Source of the DNA: Anaerolineae bacterium | GTDB lineage: Bacteria; Chloroflexota; Anaerolineae; Anaerolineales; Villigracilaceae | NCBI GenBank assembly: GCA_022013685.1 | Contig: JAKLPV010000120.1 | Span: forward strand, 1-41,782 | Length of the DNA stretch: 41,782 nt | Reading direction: 5' to 3' | Part shown: piece by piece, positions 1 to 8,563 of the stretch | Numbering within the stretch: position 1 is the stretch's first letter | Layout of the letters: each line of letters starts with the position of its first letter | Program-made: the position numbers and the translations under genes | Notes under the pieces: generated by a model | What the model saw: the letters and a program-made list of their open reading frames with translations, nothing else | Databases searched by the model: none | Told to the model about the DNA's origin: nothing

Positions 1-15
1 CCATAGATTAAGTCT

Positions 16-48
16 CCACGTGTTTAAGTGTAGCACGTAAACACGTGG
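16..48. repeat. Perfect 11-bp inverted repeat at the left edge
   Basis: Bases 16-26 are the reverse complement of 38-48 (arms CCACGTGTTTA and TAAACACGTGG) around an 11-base loop. There is no T run on either side, so it is not a clear intrinsic terminator. It could be a structured 3' end of a gene beyond the left edge, or an operator. Nothing coding was seen in bases 1-138. Confidence 0.5.
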
Positions 49-77
49 GTTTCAAGAAGAAATAACGAAAACAAAAA

Positions 78-104
78 GACCGGGCAAAATCGCCCCGGCC
101 TTTT
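78..104 (-). terminator. Intrinsic terminator of glyQS
   Basis: On the minus strand a GC-rich stem (GGCCGGGGC pairing with GCCCGGTC around GATTTT) is followed by TTTTTG, about 35 bases after the glyQS stop codon. The plus strand also ends in TTTT, so it may work in both directions. Confidence 0.7.
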
Positions 105-138
105 GCCTTTTGTCTTTCGTCCTTCGTCTTTGGTCGTT

Positions 139-3123
139 TTAAAACCCTTCGAGTTTGCTCAAATCTGCAATCCCGGCAGACAAATTGGCAATTTGCCCGA
201 CCATCGCCAGGCGGTTCTGCTTGACGGCTTGATCTTCAGCCATTACCAAAACCTTGTCGAAGAAAGCGGTGATGGCTGGGATGAGTTTCTCGACCGTTTG
301 GAGAAACTCGTTCACGGTTGAAGGTTGAAGGTTTAAGGTTTGCAGGCTTTCGTACAGCATTTTTTCGGCAGGCTCAACCAGCTTTTCAGTGCTCACTAAT
401 AACTGGTCACTGTTCATGCCCGCGGAGCGGGTAATTCTGACACAGCGCGCGTAGCCGTCCAGGATCGGGGCCCAGTCGGGGCGTTTGACCCATTCGCTCA
501 GTTGTTTCATGGCGCGGGCGGATGCGGCCGGGTTGCGGGATTGGACCGCCAAAACGGCCTCCACTACATCGAAACGGAAGCCCGCTTCGGTGAGCAGGAC
601 GCGCATGCGACCCGTCAGGAACTCGAGCGCCTGGGCCTGGACTTCGGCTGAAACGGGAATCGGCTGGGTGGCGGCGGATTTCTCGATTGCGGCGCGCAGG
701 TCAAAATCGAGCTCGTGCTCGATCAACGGCTGGACCGTCCCGATCGCGGCGCGGCGCAGGCCGAACGGGTCTTTTGCGCCGGTCGGGGCCAGCCCGGCAG
801 CGAACAAGCCGACCAGCGAATCGATCCGGTCTGCGAGGGCAACCACCAGTCCGCTTTTGCTTTGCGGCACGGGCTGGTACTGCTCGCCAATCGCCAGCGC
901 CACTTCGGCTTTTTCGCCAGTGCGCAGGGCATATTCGCGCCCGATGATGCCTTGCAGCGAGGTCATTTCTGTGACCATCTGGGTCGTCAGGTCGGCCTTG
1001 GCCAGGAAGGTTGCGCGTTGGACGTTGGAGCGCTGAACATCATCCAGGCCAAGCATTTCGGCGATTTCGGCAGAAAGTTTCAACATGCGCTCAGATTTAT
1101 CGAGCACCGAGCCGAGTTTGGTCTGGAAGGTGAGCGTCTTCAGCCCATCGCGATAATGTTCGAGCGGGAATTTGACATCTTCACGGACGAAGAAATTGGC
1201 ATCCGCAAAGCGCGCGCCGAGGACGTGTTCGTTGCCTTCTTTGACGATTTCGAGATGTTCGGCGTCACCGTTACGGATGGCAATGAAATGGGGCAACAAC
1301 GAATTTTCGATTTTCGATTTTCGATTTTCGATTGGAAAATAACGCTGGTGCTTTTTCATCGTTCCGATCAGCACATCGCGCGGCAGGCCGAGAAAATCAG
1401 GATTGAACCCGCCCAAGACGGCGGTCGGTTTTTCGATCAGGTTGGCCACTTCGGAGAGCAGTCCCGGCTCGATGATGGCCTCGCCGCCGACAGACACGGC
1501 GGCCTTTTTGACCATCTCGACGATGGCGGCTTTGCGTTCTTCGATATCGAGAACGATATTCGCTGTTCGAATACTCGAAAAATACGAATCTGCCGAGGAA
1601 ATTATAATTTCGGGGGAATCATACGGGCGCAGGCCGCGTGAAACGTTGCCCGCCGCCACTCCGGCATATTCGAACGGGATGACCTGCTGGCCGAGCAGCG
1701 AGACAAACCAGCGGATCGGGCGTGAGAAGGCCACGCCGCTGGCATTCCAGCGCATGGTCTTGACGAAGGAAATGCTTGCCACCAGCCCTGGCAGGGACTC
1801 GGCCAACACTTCGGGGGTCGGGCGGCCTTTGGAACTGACAACCGCCGTCACGTACTTGCCGCCGTCAATTTCGCGGACCTGCAGGTCGGCTGTGTTGACT
1901 CCGTTCTTTTTGGCAAAACCCATCGCAGCGGGAGTCGCCATCCCGGCGGAGTCGAAGGCGCGATCGGCAGGCGGGCCTTTGACCAGGTCTTCGCGGTCGG
2001 GCTGCCCAGCGGAGAGGGCCTCGATGAAAACGGCCAACCGGCGCGGGGTGGCGTGAACCGTCACGGGACCATGCTCGAGGCGCAGATCCGCCAGCCAGGC
2101 CGGGACCTTCTCACGCAGCTGATTAAGCGCATGATCCACATCATTAGCGGGGAGTTCTTCGACGCCAATTTCAAGGAGCAGAGATTGGGAAGTAGAGAGT
2201 AGAGAAGAGCTTGGTTTTGGGCTGCTCTCTGTTCTCTGTTCTCCAGTCTCTTTCAGTAACGGATATTCAAGCTCTTTGCGCTGTTCCAGATAGGCCAGGG
2301 CCACTTTGCGGGCCAGGTCGCGCATTTTGCCGAAGCTGGCCTGGCGCTCGGTCAGGCTGACTGCGCCACGCGCGTCGAGAATGTTGAAGGTGTGCGAGGA
2401 TTTCAAAACGTAATCGTGGGCCGGCAAGACAAGCCCCTGCGCGAGGCAGGCTTCGGATTCAGCCAGGTAGAGTTCATACATCTGGCGGGCGCGGGCCACG
2501 TCGGCGACTTCATAATAGTATTTGGAGTGTTCGAACTCTTCACGGCGGCGGACTTCACCGTAGGTGATGTCATTGCCCCAGGGTTCATCCCAGATGCCTT
2601 TGGCGTTGTTGAGCGCGATCAGGATCCGGTCGAGGCCGTAGGTGATCTCGACCGCGACCGGGTCGAGGGCCACGCCGCCAACCTGCTGGAAGTAGGTGAA
2701 CTGGGTAATCTCCTGGCCGTCGAGCCAAACTTCCCAGCCCAGGCCCCAGGCCGAGATGGCGGGCTGTTCCCAGTTGTCTTCGACAAAGCGGATGTCGTGC
2801 TGGCGCGGGTCGATGCCGATCGCTTTGAGCGAGTCTAGATAGAGTTCCTGCGGGTTGCCGGTGTCGGGCTTGAGAATGACCTGGTACTGGTAGTGCATCT
2901 GCAAGCGGTTGGGATTTTCGCCATAGCGGCCATCGTCCGGGCGGACGGAGGGTTCGACATAGGCCACGCTCCACGGCTCGGGGCCAAGCACGCGCAAAAA
3001 GGTGGCCGGGTTCATCGTGCCCGCGCCAACCTGGGTGTAGTAGGGCTGCCAGATCAGGCATCCGCGCGAGGCCCAGTATTCTTGTAATTGGATAATGATG
3101 GATTGGAAGGTGTGTTTGGTCAT
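139..3123 (-). CDS. glyQS: Glycyl-tRNA synthetase, fused alpha and beta chains
   Basis: This cytoplasmic enzyme charges tRNA-Gly with glycine. The 994-residue chain joins the two subunits that most bacteria make separately. Residues 1-290 are the catalytic alpha chain: the family start [18 protein letters not shown] is present, as are [19 protein letters not shown] and the FTYFQQVGG region. From about residue 315 the beta chain follows, ending in the anticodon-binding DALR region ([18 protein letters not shown]). The linker at about residues 291-314, a loop near 595-608 and a segment near 928-936 are encoded by low-complexity repeats listed separately. They are in frame and contain no stop codon, so the enzyme is probably active. 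No strong ribosome site precedes the ATG. A TATAAT box lies about 50 bases upstream. Confidence 0.97.
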   Translation of the reverse strand: MTKHTFQSIIIQLQEYWASRGCLIWQPYYTQVGAGTMNPATFLRVLGPEPWSVAYVEPSVRPDDGRYGENPNRLQMHYQYQVILKPDTGNPQELYLDSLKAIGIDPRQHDIRFVEDNWEQPAISAWGLGWEVWLDGQEITQFTYFQQVGGVALDPVAVEITYGLDRILIALNNAKGIWDEPWGNDITYGEVRRREEFEHSKYYYEVADVARARQMYELYLAESEACLAQGLVLPAHDYVLKSSHTFNILDARGAVSLTERQASFGKMRDLARKVALAYLEQRKELEYPLLKETGEQRTESSPKPSSSLLSTSQSLLLEIGVEELPANDVDHALNQLREKVPAWLADLRLEHGPVTVHATPRRLAVFIEALSAGQPDREDLVKGPPADRAFDSAGMATPAAMGFAKKNGVNTADLQVREIDGGKYVTAVVSSKGRPTPEVLAESLPGLVASISFVKTMRWNASGVAFSRPIRWFVSLLGQQVIPFEYAGVAAGNVSRGLRPYDSPEIIISSADSYFSSIRTANIVLDIEERKAAIVEMVKKAAVSVGGEAIIEPGLLSEVANLIEKPTAVLGGFNPDFLGLPRDVLIGTMKKHQRYFPIENRKSKIENSLLPHFIAIRNGDAEHLEIVKEGNEHVLGARFADANFFVREDVKFPLEHYRDGLKTLTFQTKLGSVLDKSERMLKLSAEIAEMLGLDDVQRSNVQRATFLAKADLTTQMVTEMTSLQGIIGREYALRTGEKAEVALAIGEQYQPVPQSKSGLVVALADRIDSLVGLFAAGLAPTGAKDPFGLRRAAIGTVQPLIEHELDFDLRAAIEKSAATQPIPVSAEVQAQALEFLTGRMRVLLTEAGFRFDVVEAVLAVQSRNPAASARAMKQLSEWVKRPDWAPILDGYARCVRITRSAGMNSDQLLVSTEKLVEPAEKMLYESLQTLNLQPSTVNEFLQTVEKLIPAITAFFDKVLVMAEDQAVKQNRLAMVGQIANLSAGIADLSKLEGF
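316..341. repeat. Word-like low-complexity repeat inside glyQS (beta C-terminal part)
   Basis: The plus strand reads GGTTGAAGGTTGAAGG and then TTTAAGGTTT, which is about three degenerate copies of a GTTGAAG word. In the gene frame it encodes part of [14 protein letters not shown]. The same vocabulary (GTTGAATGTTGAATG) recurs in the gap upstream of recF at 33824-33893. Confidence 0.6.
1303..1330. repeat. Four exact tandem copies of a 7-base unit inside glyQS
   Basis: ATTTTCG occurs four times without a break, followed by ATTGGAAAAT. In the gene frame (minus strand) it encodes NRKSKIEN in the beta chain. Three units make 21 bases, so gain or loss of three units keeps the frame. Confidence 0.75.
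2180..2251. repeat. Imperfect inverted repeat encoding the alpha-beta linker of GlyRS
   Basis: The left arm (2180-2210) and right arm (2224-2251) are built from AGAGA-like words and are imperfect reverse complements: AGTAGAGAGTAGAGAAGAGC on one side and GCTCTCTGTTCTCTG on the other. The product is a serine-, glutamate- and glutamine-rich linker of about 24 residues exactly between the two former subunits. Confidence 0.65.
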
Positions 3124-3173
3124 TTTTGATTGCCGGTTTCTGATTTTAGATTGGGGAGGATTGCTGGGGAAAG

Positions 3174-3179
3174 ATTATA
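3174..3179 (-). promoter_or_regulatory. Probable -10 box for glyQS
   Basis: TATAAT on the minus strand, about 50 bases before the glyQS ATG. No convincing -35 box was seen. Confidence 0.4.
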
Positions 3180-3256
3180 CCGTGAAAAAGAAACCACCCC
3201 GCAACCTGGGATGGGCCTGTGCCGTATAATAAGTCATACAAACGAGGAGTATTGGT

Positions 3257-3685
3257 ATGCGAAAATTTCATCGACATGGGTATCGCCGCTTCGGAGGCCG
3301 TCCCAAGGCCCTGAGCAGCGCGATCTGGCTGATCGGGATCGGCGTGCTGATGCTGACCGGCGACTGGTGGCCGGGAATCTTGTTCCTGGTCGGGTTGAGC
3401 ATGATCGTCGAAGCGGTCTTCAAAGACAAATGGCAAAACCCCGAAATCGAAACGGGCGAGCCTCCCTTCCAAACGCCGCCCCCGACCCAAACTGTCAATA
3501 CGCCGCCGGTGGTTCCAAGCCAGGCTGAGTCGATCCCTGCAACGTATAGTTACCGCACTGACCTGTTACCGGCCAACTGTCCGCGCTGCGGCGGGCCGGC
3601 GCGCAGCGCCGAGGTCAAGTGGACCAGCAGCAAATCGGCAGATTGCTCGTATTGCGGCTCGAAGCTGCCGATGAGAAAAGATTAG
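3257..3685 (+). CDS. Small membrane protein with C-terminal zinc ribbon
   Basis: The 142-residue protein starts at an ATG with GAGGAG ten bases before it, and a TATAAT box lies at 3225-3230. Residues about 20-52 form one or two hydrophobic segments (IWLIGIGVLMLTGDWWPG, then ILFLVGLSMIV), resembling the LiaF/DUF5668-type transmembrane unit. A proline-rich linker (PPFQTPPPTQT) leads to a C-terminal zinc ribbon made of CPRCGG and CSYCGS, so four cysteines probably hold one zinc. The function is unknown. A membrane-anchored zinc ribbon suggests a sensor or assembly role, but nothing nearby supports a specific job. Confidence 0.8.
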   Translation: MRKFHRHGYRRFGGRPKALSSAIWLIGIGVLMLTGDWWPGILFLVGLSMIVEAVFKDKWQNPEIETGEPPFQTPPPTQTVNTPPVVPSQAESIPATYSYRTDLLPANCPRCGGPARSAEVKWTSSKSADCSYCGSKLPMRKD

Positions 3686-3763
3686 TCGAGATAGCCGGGA
3701 AAAGCCGCAGCCTGGTTTGTCGTGGCCCCAACCATCCGGGCTATGATGCTGGCGAGGGATGAG

Positions 3764-4480
3764 TCATTTGTCATTCCTTTGCCAGATTTGATACAACCCC
3801 AACTTCCCATTTTCACCGTCGGAATAGAAGGTTTCGAGAACGCTGAATCCGCTTTGACTGGCGAGGTCGGCCATTTCGGCTTCACTGAAGTGATGGGCGT
3901 AGCGCAATCCCTCGCCCCCGCTGCGCCAGTCGAGCAGGTAATCGCCTTCGTCCAGCTCGGCGGCTGAAAGTTGGGCGCGCTCCCAGGGTTGAATGCGCTC
4001 GCGCAGCCTGTCGGAGTTGAGAAACTGCCAGTTGGAAAGCGCAAAGCGCCCTTCGGGTTTGAGCAGGTCTCTCGTTTTCTCGAGCATAGCGAGGCGTATC
4101 GGTACAGATGGGATGTGGTGCAAGACGGCAAAGGCGCAGATGAAGTTGAAAGGTTCTGTATCCAGGCCCCAGTCGGCGGTCAGGTCGACTTCCACAAAAT
4201 CGATCGGGAAGTCGGCGGCCGTACGGTTGGCGGTGTTCATCAGCGGGGCGCTGAAATCGAGGCCAGTGTATGCGCCACGAAAGCCGCTTTGTGAGAGGAT
4301 GTTGGCCAGTTCGCCGTTGCCGCAGCCCAGGTCGAGGATGTTTTCGTCGCCGTGCAGGTCGTCGAGAATACGGCGCACACCGGGCTGGACGCGCTGGCGG
4401 GTGGCCGAAAAATGCGCGCCAAACGTCTGGTAGAATTGGCGATTAAGTGCGATAAGTTTGCGGGCTGTTTCGGTCTGCAT
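3764..4480 (-). CDS. Class I SAM-dependent methyltransferase
   Basis: The 238-residue protein has the Rossmann methyltransferase motif I ILDLGCGNGELA near residue 48, an acidic motif (YTGLDFSA), then VDLTADW and FAVLHHIPS. Known families with this layout transfer a methyl group from S-adenosylmethionine; the acceptor cannot be told from sequence. An in-frame upstream extension exists, but the ATG at 4480 (MQTETARK) is preferred. A TATAAT box ends exactly six bases before it, which fits leaderless transcription. The gene is divergent from elp3 with a 31-base gap, so a link to tRNA modification is possible but unproven. Confidence 0.85.
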   Translation of the reverse strand: MQTETARKLIALNRQFYQTFGAHFSATRQRVQPGVRRILDDLHGDENILDLGCGNGELANILSQSGFRGAYTGLDFSAPLMNTANRTAADFPIDFVEVDLTADWGLDTEPFNFICAFAVLHHIPSVPIRLAMLEKTRDLLKPEGRFALSNWQFLNSDRLRERIQPWERAQLSAAELDEGDYLLDWRSGGEGLRYAHHFSEAEMADLASQSGFSVLETFYSDGENGKLGLYQIWQRNDK

Positions 4481-4486
4481 AGGTTG

Positions 4487-4492
4487 ATTATA
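4487..4492 (-). promoter_or_regulatory. -10 box for the methyltransferase (leaderless type)
   Basis: TATAAT, then CAACCT, then ATG at 4480. The TTATAA core is palindromic, so the same bases offer a TATAAC box at 4489-4494 for elp3 on the plus strand. The divergent promoters probably share or compete for this site. Confidence 0.55.
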
Positions 4493-4511
4493 ACTTTTGA
4501 CTGGTAAAACA

Positions 4512-6239
4512 ATGGAAATTACTGAAAAACACCAATCCTGGCGGGACCGCAAGGCCCTGACCGATGAAAAAATGATCCTGGCGCGCCAGATTTTGGCTGA
4601 ATTGCGCGCCGGACAGGATATTTTAAAGACAATGCGCGCTCACCCTGCGGCGGATGGCGGCCTGTTGGGCAAGTCTGTGCTGGTGGCCGCTTACCAGCAA
4701 ATGGTGGCGGCGGGCGAGATGGATGCGGACAGGGCGCTGCTGGAGAAAATCCGCATGAAGCCGGTGCGGACCTTGAGCGGGGTGACCACGGTGACGGTCT
4801 TGACCAAGGCCTATCCGTGCCCCGGCAAGTGCATTTTCTGCCCGACCGACGTGCGCATGCCGAAGAGCTACCTGCCCGACGAGCCGGGCGCGATGCGCGG
4901 CCTAGAGCATGCTTTTGATCCTTACGCCCAGGTCGCATCACGGATTGCCCAACTGGAAGCGGTCGGCCACCCGACGGATAAGATCGAACTGTTGATTTTG
5001 GGCGGCACCTGGAGCGCCTACCGGCGCGATTATCAGGAATGGTTTATCAAGCGTTGTTTTGATGCGATGAATACCCCCCTCAGTCCCCCCAAATACGGCG
5101 AAGACCAGCCGTATTTGGGGGGAAGCGAGATGACTCCTCCCCCAAATTCCCGCGATTCTCAGCGGGAATTTGGGGGAGGGCGGGAGGGGGCCGAAATCTG
5201 CCTCCCCGGCGAACTGGCGGCGGCGCAGGCTTTGAACGAAAACACCGCGCACCGCAATGTGGGCCTGGTGATCGAGACCCGTCCCGATGAGATCACGCCC
5301 AAAGAACTGGCCTGGCTGCGCTATTTGGGCGTGACCAAGGTCCAGATGGGCGCACAAAGCCTGGACGACCACATCCTTGAAATGAATAAGCGCGGCCACG
5401 ATGTGCAAGCAACGCGCCGGGCGGTGGCATTGTTGCGCGCTGCCGGGTTCAAGATCGTGCTGCACTGGATGCCCAACCTGCACGGCGCAACCCCGCAGGG
5501 CGATCGCGTTGATTTCGCGCGCCTGTGGGATGGTTTTTGCCCGGATGAGATCAAAATTTACCCGAATCAATTGCTTGCGAACGCCGAACTCTATGAAGTC
5601 TGGCAGCGCGGCGAGTTTCACCCGTATACGACCGAAGAACTGGTCGATTTGATCGCCGAGATCAAGCCAAGCGTGCCGCGTTACTGCCGCATCAACCGCG
5701 TCATCCGGGATATTCCCTCGACCAACGTTGTCGAGGGCAATAAACGCACCAGCCTGCGGCAGGATATCCATGCCGAAATGGCGCGGCGCGGGACAAAATG
5801 CCAGTGCGTGCGCTGCCGCGAGGTGCGCAAAGCGACTGTCGATGTTTCGGCGCTGAAATTAACCGACCTGGTCTACCAGGCGGCGAATGCCGAGGAGCAT
5901 TTCATCTCGTTCGATACGCCCGAAGACGGGCTGGCCGGGTTTATCCGCCTTTCCCTCCCTGCGGCGGATGCGCCTGAAACTGGCCTGACCGATTTGGACG
6001 GCGCGGCGCTGATCCGCGAGGTGCATGTCTACGGACAATCCCTGCCGGTCGGCGCAGAATTGGGCGGGGCTGCCCAGCACATTGGCCTGGGCACTCGCCT
6101 GCTTGAAGAAGCCGACAGAATCGCCCTTGCCGGCGGATTTAAGCGTATGGCCGTCATTTCTGCGATCGGCACGCGCAAATATTACCTGGATCGCGGTTTT
6201 GAACGCGGTGAGTTGTATCTGGTCAAGCCGCTTGGGTAA
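4512..6239 (+). CDS. elp3: Elp3-like tRNA U34 carboxymethylation enzyme (radical SAM plus GNAT)
   Basis: Elp3 makes the 5-carboxymethyl group on wobble uridine 34 of tRNAs from acetyl-CoA by radical chemistry. The radical-SAM cluster motif YPCPGKCIFCP is at residues 101-111 (C103, C107, C110). The lysine/arginine-rich tRNA-binding region (NVVEGNKRTSLRQDI) and a CQCVRCREVR cysteine motif follow. The C-terminal acetyltransferase domain, about residues 430-575, has the acetyl-CoA loop QHIGLGTRLLEEAD. About 45 residues near 188-232 are foreign, proline- and glycine-rich, and encoded by a two-hairpin repeat inserted in frame. A TTG start 15 bases upstream (4497) is possible; no clear ribosome site favours either. 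Confidence 0.93.
   Translation: MEITEKHQSWRDRKALTDEKMILARQILAELRAGQDILKTMRAHPAADGGLLGKSVLVAAYQQMVAAGEMDADRALLEKIRMKPVRTLSGVTTVTVLTKAYPCPGKCIFCPTDVRMPKSYLPDEPGAMRGLEHAFDPYAQVASRIAQLEAVGHPTDKIELLILGGTWSAYRRDYQEWFIKRCFDAMNTPLSPPKYGEDQPYLGGSEMTPPPNSRDSQREFGGGREGAEICLPGELAAAQALNENTAHRNVGLVIETRPDEITPKELAWLRYLGVTKVQMGAQSLDDHILEMNKRGHDVQATRRAVALLRAAGFKIVLHWMPNLHGATPQGDRVDFARLWDGFCPDEIKIYPNQLLANAELYEVWQRGEFHPYTTEELVDLIAEIKPSVPRYCRINRVIRDIPSTNVVEGNKRTSLRQDIHAEMARRGTKCQCVRCREVRKATVDVSALKLTDLVYQAANAEEHFISFDTPEDGLAGFIRLSLPAADAPETGLTDLDGAALIREVHVYGQSLPVGAELGGAAQHIGLGTRLLEEADRIALAGGFKRMAVISAIGTRKYYLDRGFERGELYLVKPLG
5073..5191. mobile_element. Two-hairpin palindromic element inserted in frame in elp3
   Basis: Two perfect stems stand in series. 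The first is 15 bp (5085-5099 with 5108-5122, 8-base loop). The second is 18 bp (5136-5153 with 5162-5179, 8-base loop). C-rich DNA lies on the left and GGGCGGGAGGGGGC on the right. The right end closely matches the right end of the element at 17888-18043 (GGAATTTGGGGGAGG then GCGGGAGGGGGC). This looks like a non-autonomous dispersed palindromic element. It has no coding capacity of its own. Confidence 0.7.
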
Positions 6240-6301
6240 TTTTGTTCGAGCATCTATAAATGCATCCCCAGAGAAAGTAATTGCCTATAATCGCCCCGGT
6301 T

Positions 6302-6329
6302 TTGTCTAAAATCGAGATCGTAATATAAT
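6302..6329 (+). promoter_or_regulatory. Sigma-70-like promoter for the 6365 gene
   Basis: TTGTCT (6302-6307), a 16-base spacer, then TATAAT (6324-6329), about 36 bases before the ATG. Another TATAAT lies at about 6287. Confidence 0.5.
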
Positions 6330-6364
6330 ACAGGTCGCGTTTTTATCACAATTCGGAGATGACC

Positions 6365-7093
6365 ATGAAATTTTCACAGCAAGCCAAAGCCAGTTTTGGG
6401 CTAAGCTTATATGCGGCAGGGATTGCGCTCGGCCTGGTTTTGGCGCTTTTTCTGACCTGGGCTGATTTTGAAGCAGCATTTTTCGATTCAGCTTTGAAAG
6501 CCGACCAGGAAATGAAAAGTTTCTCTTGTCCACTGGCGATTACCAGCAATGAGACTGCCCAAATCACGGCAAAAATCAGCAACCCTTCTGAACGTCCGTT
6601 AAAAACCGTCCTGCGCCTGGCGCAAACCGAGGGTTCGGTAATTGTCATCAAGCGGCTCGAAGAACGCCTGGAATTTACTCCCGGTCAGACCCTGCAATTT
6701 TCCTGGCCGGTGCAGGCTTCGGATGCCGCCTGGGGTCGCTTTGTCATGGCGCGAGTGTACTCACTGGCCAGTTCACCCCTGCCCTCAATGACAAGCTATT
6801 GCGGCATCTTACTGATCAATTTCCCCTTCCTGAGCGGTCGCCAGGTTATCGCGCTGCTGATTGTGCTGGCCCTGGGCCTGGTCACAATCGGTGGCCGGAT
6901 GTGGGCTGCCAACACAGCCCAAACCACCCTTGTAGCGGAAAAGAATTCGCGCCTGATGCTGGCATACATCATCGTGGTTGCGATTGCGGTTGCCCTGTCC
7001 ATGCTAACGGGCTGGGCCATTGCAGGCCTTGTGCTGGTGGTCAATATCGTACTGACGATGGTAATCCTGGCATACAGGGCAAGCCATTCGTAA
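6365..7093 (+). CDS. Membrane protein of unknown function, four predicted helices
   Basis: The 242-residue protein starts at 6365, six bases after GGAG at 6355-6358; an ATG at 6359 is too close to that site. One helix lies at about residues 10-32 (FGLSLYAAGIALGLVLALFL). A non-cytoplasmic domain of about 110 residues follows, with a beta-sandwich feel (SCPLAITSNETAQITAKISN) and two cysteines that could pair. Three helices close the protein. The layout resembles other Chloroflexota membrane proteins with an immunoglobulin-like outer domain. No enzyme motif was seen. It has its own promoter and terminator, so it is probably a single-gene unit. Confidence 0.75.
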   Translation: MKFSQQAKASFGLSLYAAGIALGLVLALFLTWADFEAAFFDSALKADQEMKSFSCPLAITSNETAQITAKISNPSERPLKTVLRLAQTEGSVIVIKRLEERLEFTPGQTLQFSWPVQASDAAWGRFVMARVYSLASSPLPSMTSYCGILLINFPFLSGRQVIALLIVLALGLVTIGGRMWAANTAQTTLVAEKNSRLMLAYIIVVAIAVALSMLTGWAIAGLVLVVNIVLTMVILAYRASHS

Positions 7094-7106
7094 AACGGGA
7101 TAAATC

Positions 7107-7136
7107 AAAACGGGGCAGGAAAACCTGCCCCGTTTT
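7107..7136. terminator. Bidirectional intrinsic terminator
   Basis: A perfect 13-bp stem (AAAACGGGGCAGG with CCTGCCCCGTTTT) with a 4-base loop sits between convergent genes. The U run is present on both strands. Confidence 0.9.
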
Positions 7137-7433
7137 CTATTTCGGTTTGCCCTCGTTGGTTTTCAACCTCGGGCTGTAGATGGTCTTGCCTTCTATTTCC
7201 ACCCGCCAAATCCACTCGTCTTTCACCAGTTGTTCGAGCGACTGCTCAAAAACCTGCCTGTCCATGCGTTTTTCTTCGGGCAGGCTGCTCAGGCTTTGCC
7301 ACAGGTCTTCGTGGTTGATGCGGACACCCTTCATCACCAGGCGCACCAACGTCAACTGCTGCGGGGAATTTTCTCCCACATCCAGCAGGAACAGCATTCC
7401 GGTACTCGGGCGCTTGAAGGTGTCGTCTGGCAT
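7137..7433 (-). CDS. Small winged-helix-like protein of unknown function
   Basis: The 98-residue protein (MPDDTFKRPSTG) starts at 7433. Its helical middle and the final strand pair (WRVEIEGKTIYSPRL) suggest a winged-helix fold, but no family was recognised with certainty. A TATAAT box ends six bases before the ATG and there is no ribosome site, so the mRNA is probably leaderless. The upstream minus-strand gene ends 41 bases away, yet this promoter implies separate expression. The stop codon abuts the bidirectional terminator. Confidence 0.7.
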   Translation of the reverse strand: MPDDTFKRPSTGMLFLLDVGENSPQQLTLVRLVMKGVRINHEDLWQSLSSLPEEKRMDRQVFEQSLEQLVKDEWIWRVEIEGKTIYSPRLKTNEGKPK

Positions 7434-7439
7434 GCAATT

Positions 7440-7445
7440 ATTATA
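7440..7445 (-). promoter_or_regulatory. -10 box, leaderless type
   Basis: GCTATAAT, then AATTGC, then ATG at 7433. The spacing from the box to the start codon is six bases. Confidence 0.55.
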
Positions 7446-7474
7446 GCAAAAATATCTGAACTTGCACCTTTTTA

Positions 7475-8563
7475 CTACGAATAAAGCCCGGCAATTTTTT
7501 CGCGCAGGGCCTGCGATTCGAGCAAGTCGGTGTTGTCGCTCCACTGGTCGACGCCGCCGATGATGGGCAGGCCGGCAAGCTGCGGATCACGGATTTGGGC
7601 CAGCAGCGCATCGGCAAACCCGTGCAGGGCGATCACCTCGAAGGGCCGCCCAAAGAACTGGATGGTTTTTTCAGGCAGGGGCTTTGTCAGGCTGAGGGCG
7701 TTATGTTTGCGGACAATGAATTCATAAGCCGGGACGAGGTGTTTTTCGCGGTTCTTCCAGGTACCGGCTGCCAAAACCTTCTTTAAGGTCGGGTAGAGTT
7801 CCGCGCCGCAAGAGAGCTGCTTAAAGGCCGTGCCAAACCATTTGGGGTAGGGCGCGTAGCGGCGTTCCATCAGAAAGCACAGGCGCATAATATCACGCAC
7901 CAGCCGCGCGCCGATCAGCGCCGAGCCGACTTCATCGCCGACCAAGCCGGCCCGTCCCATCAGGTGTTCTTCCTGTCCGATGCGCGCCCAGCCGGCGGCC
8001 AGCAGGTAGAGCCAGACATCCTGCGGATACCAGCCGAAGCGTTGACGAAGTTCCTCGAGACCGATCCCGTCATGGTAAACGGCCCCAGCCGTCAGGGTCA
8101 GCAATTTCTGCTGGGGCAGGGAAAGCCAATCGACGGGGGAGAGATTTTCAGCGTTGTGGATGCCCAGATGGTCAGCGAGCAAGCTGCGGGTGGTTTGAAC
8201 GGTGACGCGATGATTGACCGGGCCAGAATCCACCACCGTCAAATGCTGAACTCCGTTATCGTTTGGGTCCGGTTCGGAGAAATGAGTCGAGTAGCCCAAA
8301 AAGGTGTAGGGCAGGTTTTCTGCGAACATCTTGTGGATGTCCGGCGCGAGGGCCATATCCGCTTCGCGCACGAAGAGCATGACGCGCGGCCCCCAATGGT
8401 GGTCGCTGGACATGGGCGTGTCGTAGCCCAGAGTTTCGGAACCGTCGCCGAGCAGGGCTGCGCTGTAGTCGAGCCGCGGGAAGTGGTTTTGGAGCAGCGG
8501 GCGCACGATCTGGGTATAAAACTGCCCGCACAGTTGAATACCAGGGATGAATTTTGATCTCAT
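7475..8563 (-). CDS. DUF4037 domain protein (nucleotidyltransferase-like)
   Basis: The 362-residue protein begins MRSKFIPGIQLCGQFY and contains LLGDGSETLGYDTPMSSDHHWGPR, which resembles the start of a nucleotidyltransferase active site (G-S followed by an aspartate-rich strand). The C-terminal half matches the DUF4037 pattern as I know it (RLVRDIMRLCFLMERRYAPY and KWFGTAFKQL). The substrate is unknown; such proteins resemble aminoglycoside-type nucleotidyltransferases. The start overlaps the stop of the upstream kinase-like gene by four bases, so the two are translationally coupled and probably act together. Confidence 0.8.
   Translation of the reverse strand: MRSKFIPGIQLCGQFYTQIVRPLLQNHFPRLDYSAALLGDGSETLGYDTPMSSDHHWGPRVMLFVREADMALAPDIHKMFAENLPYTFLGYSTHFSEPDPNDNGVQHLTVVDSGPVNHRVTVQTTRSLLADHLGIHNAENLSPVDWLSLPQQKLLTLTAGAVYHDGIGLEELRQRFGWYPQDVWLYLLAAGWARIGQEEHLMGRAGLVGDEVGSALIGARLVRDIMRLCFLMERRYAPYPKWFGTAFKQLSCGAELYPTLKKVLAAGTWKNREKHLVPAYEFIVRKHNALSLTKPLPEKTIQFFGRPFEVIALHGFADALLAQIRDPQLAGLPIIGGVDQWSDNTDLLESQALREKIAGLYS

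Noticed and set aside
4481..4552. N-terminal extension of the methyltransferase
   Set aside because: It would overlap the elp3 coding start and its sequence is not typical of the family; the ATG at 4480 has a well-placed -10 box.
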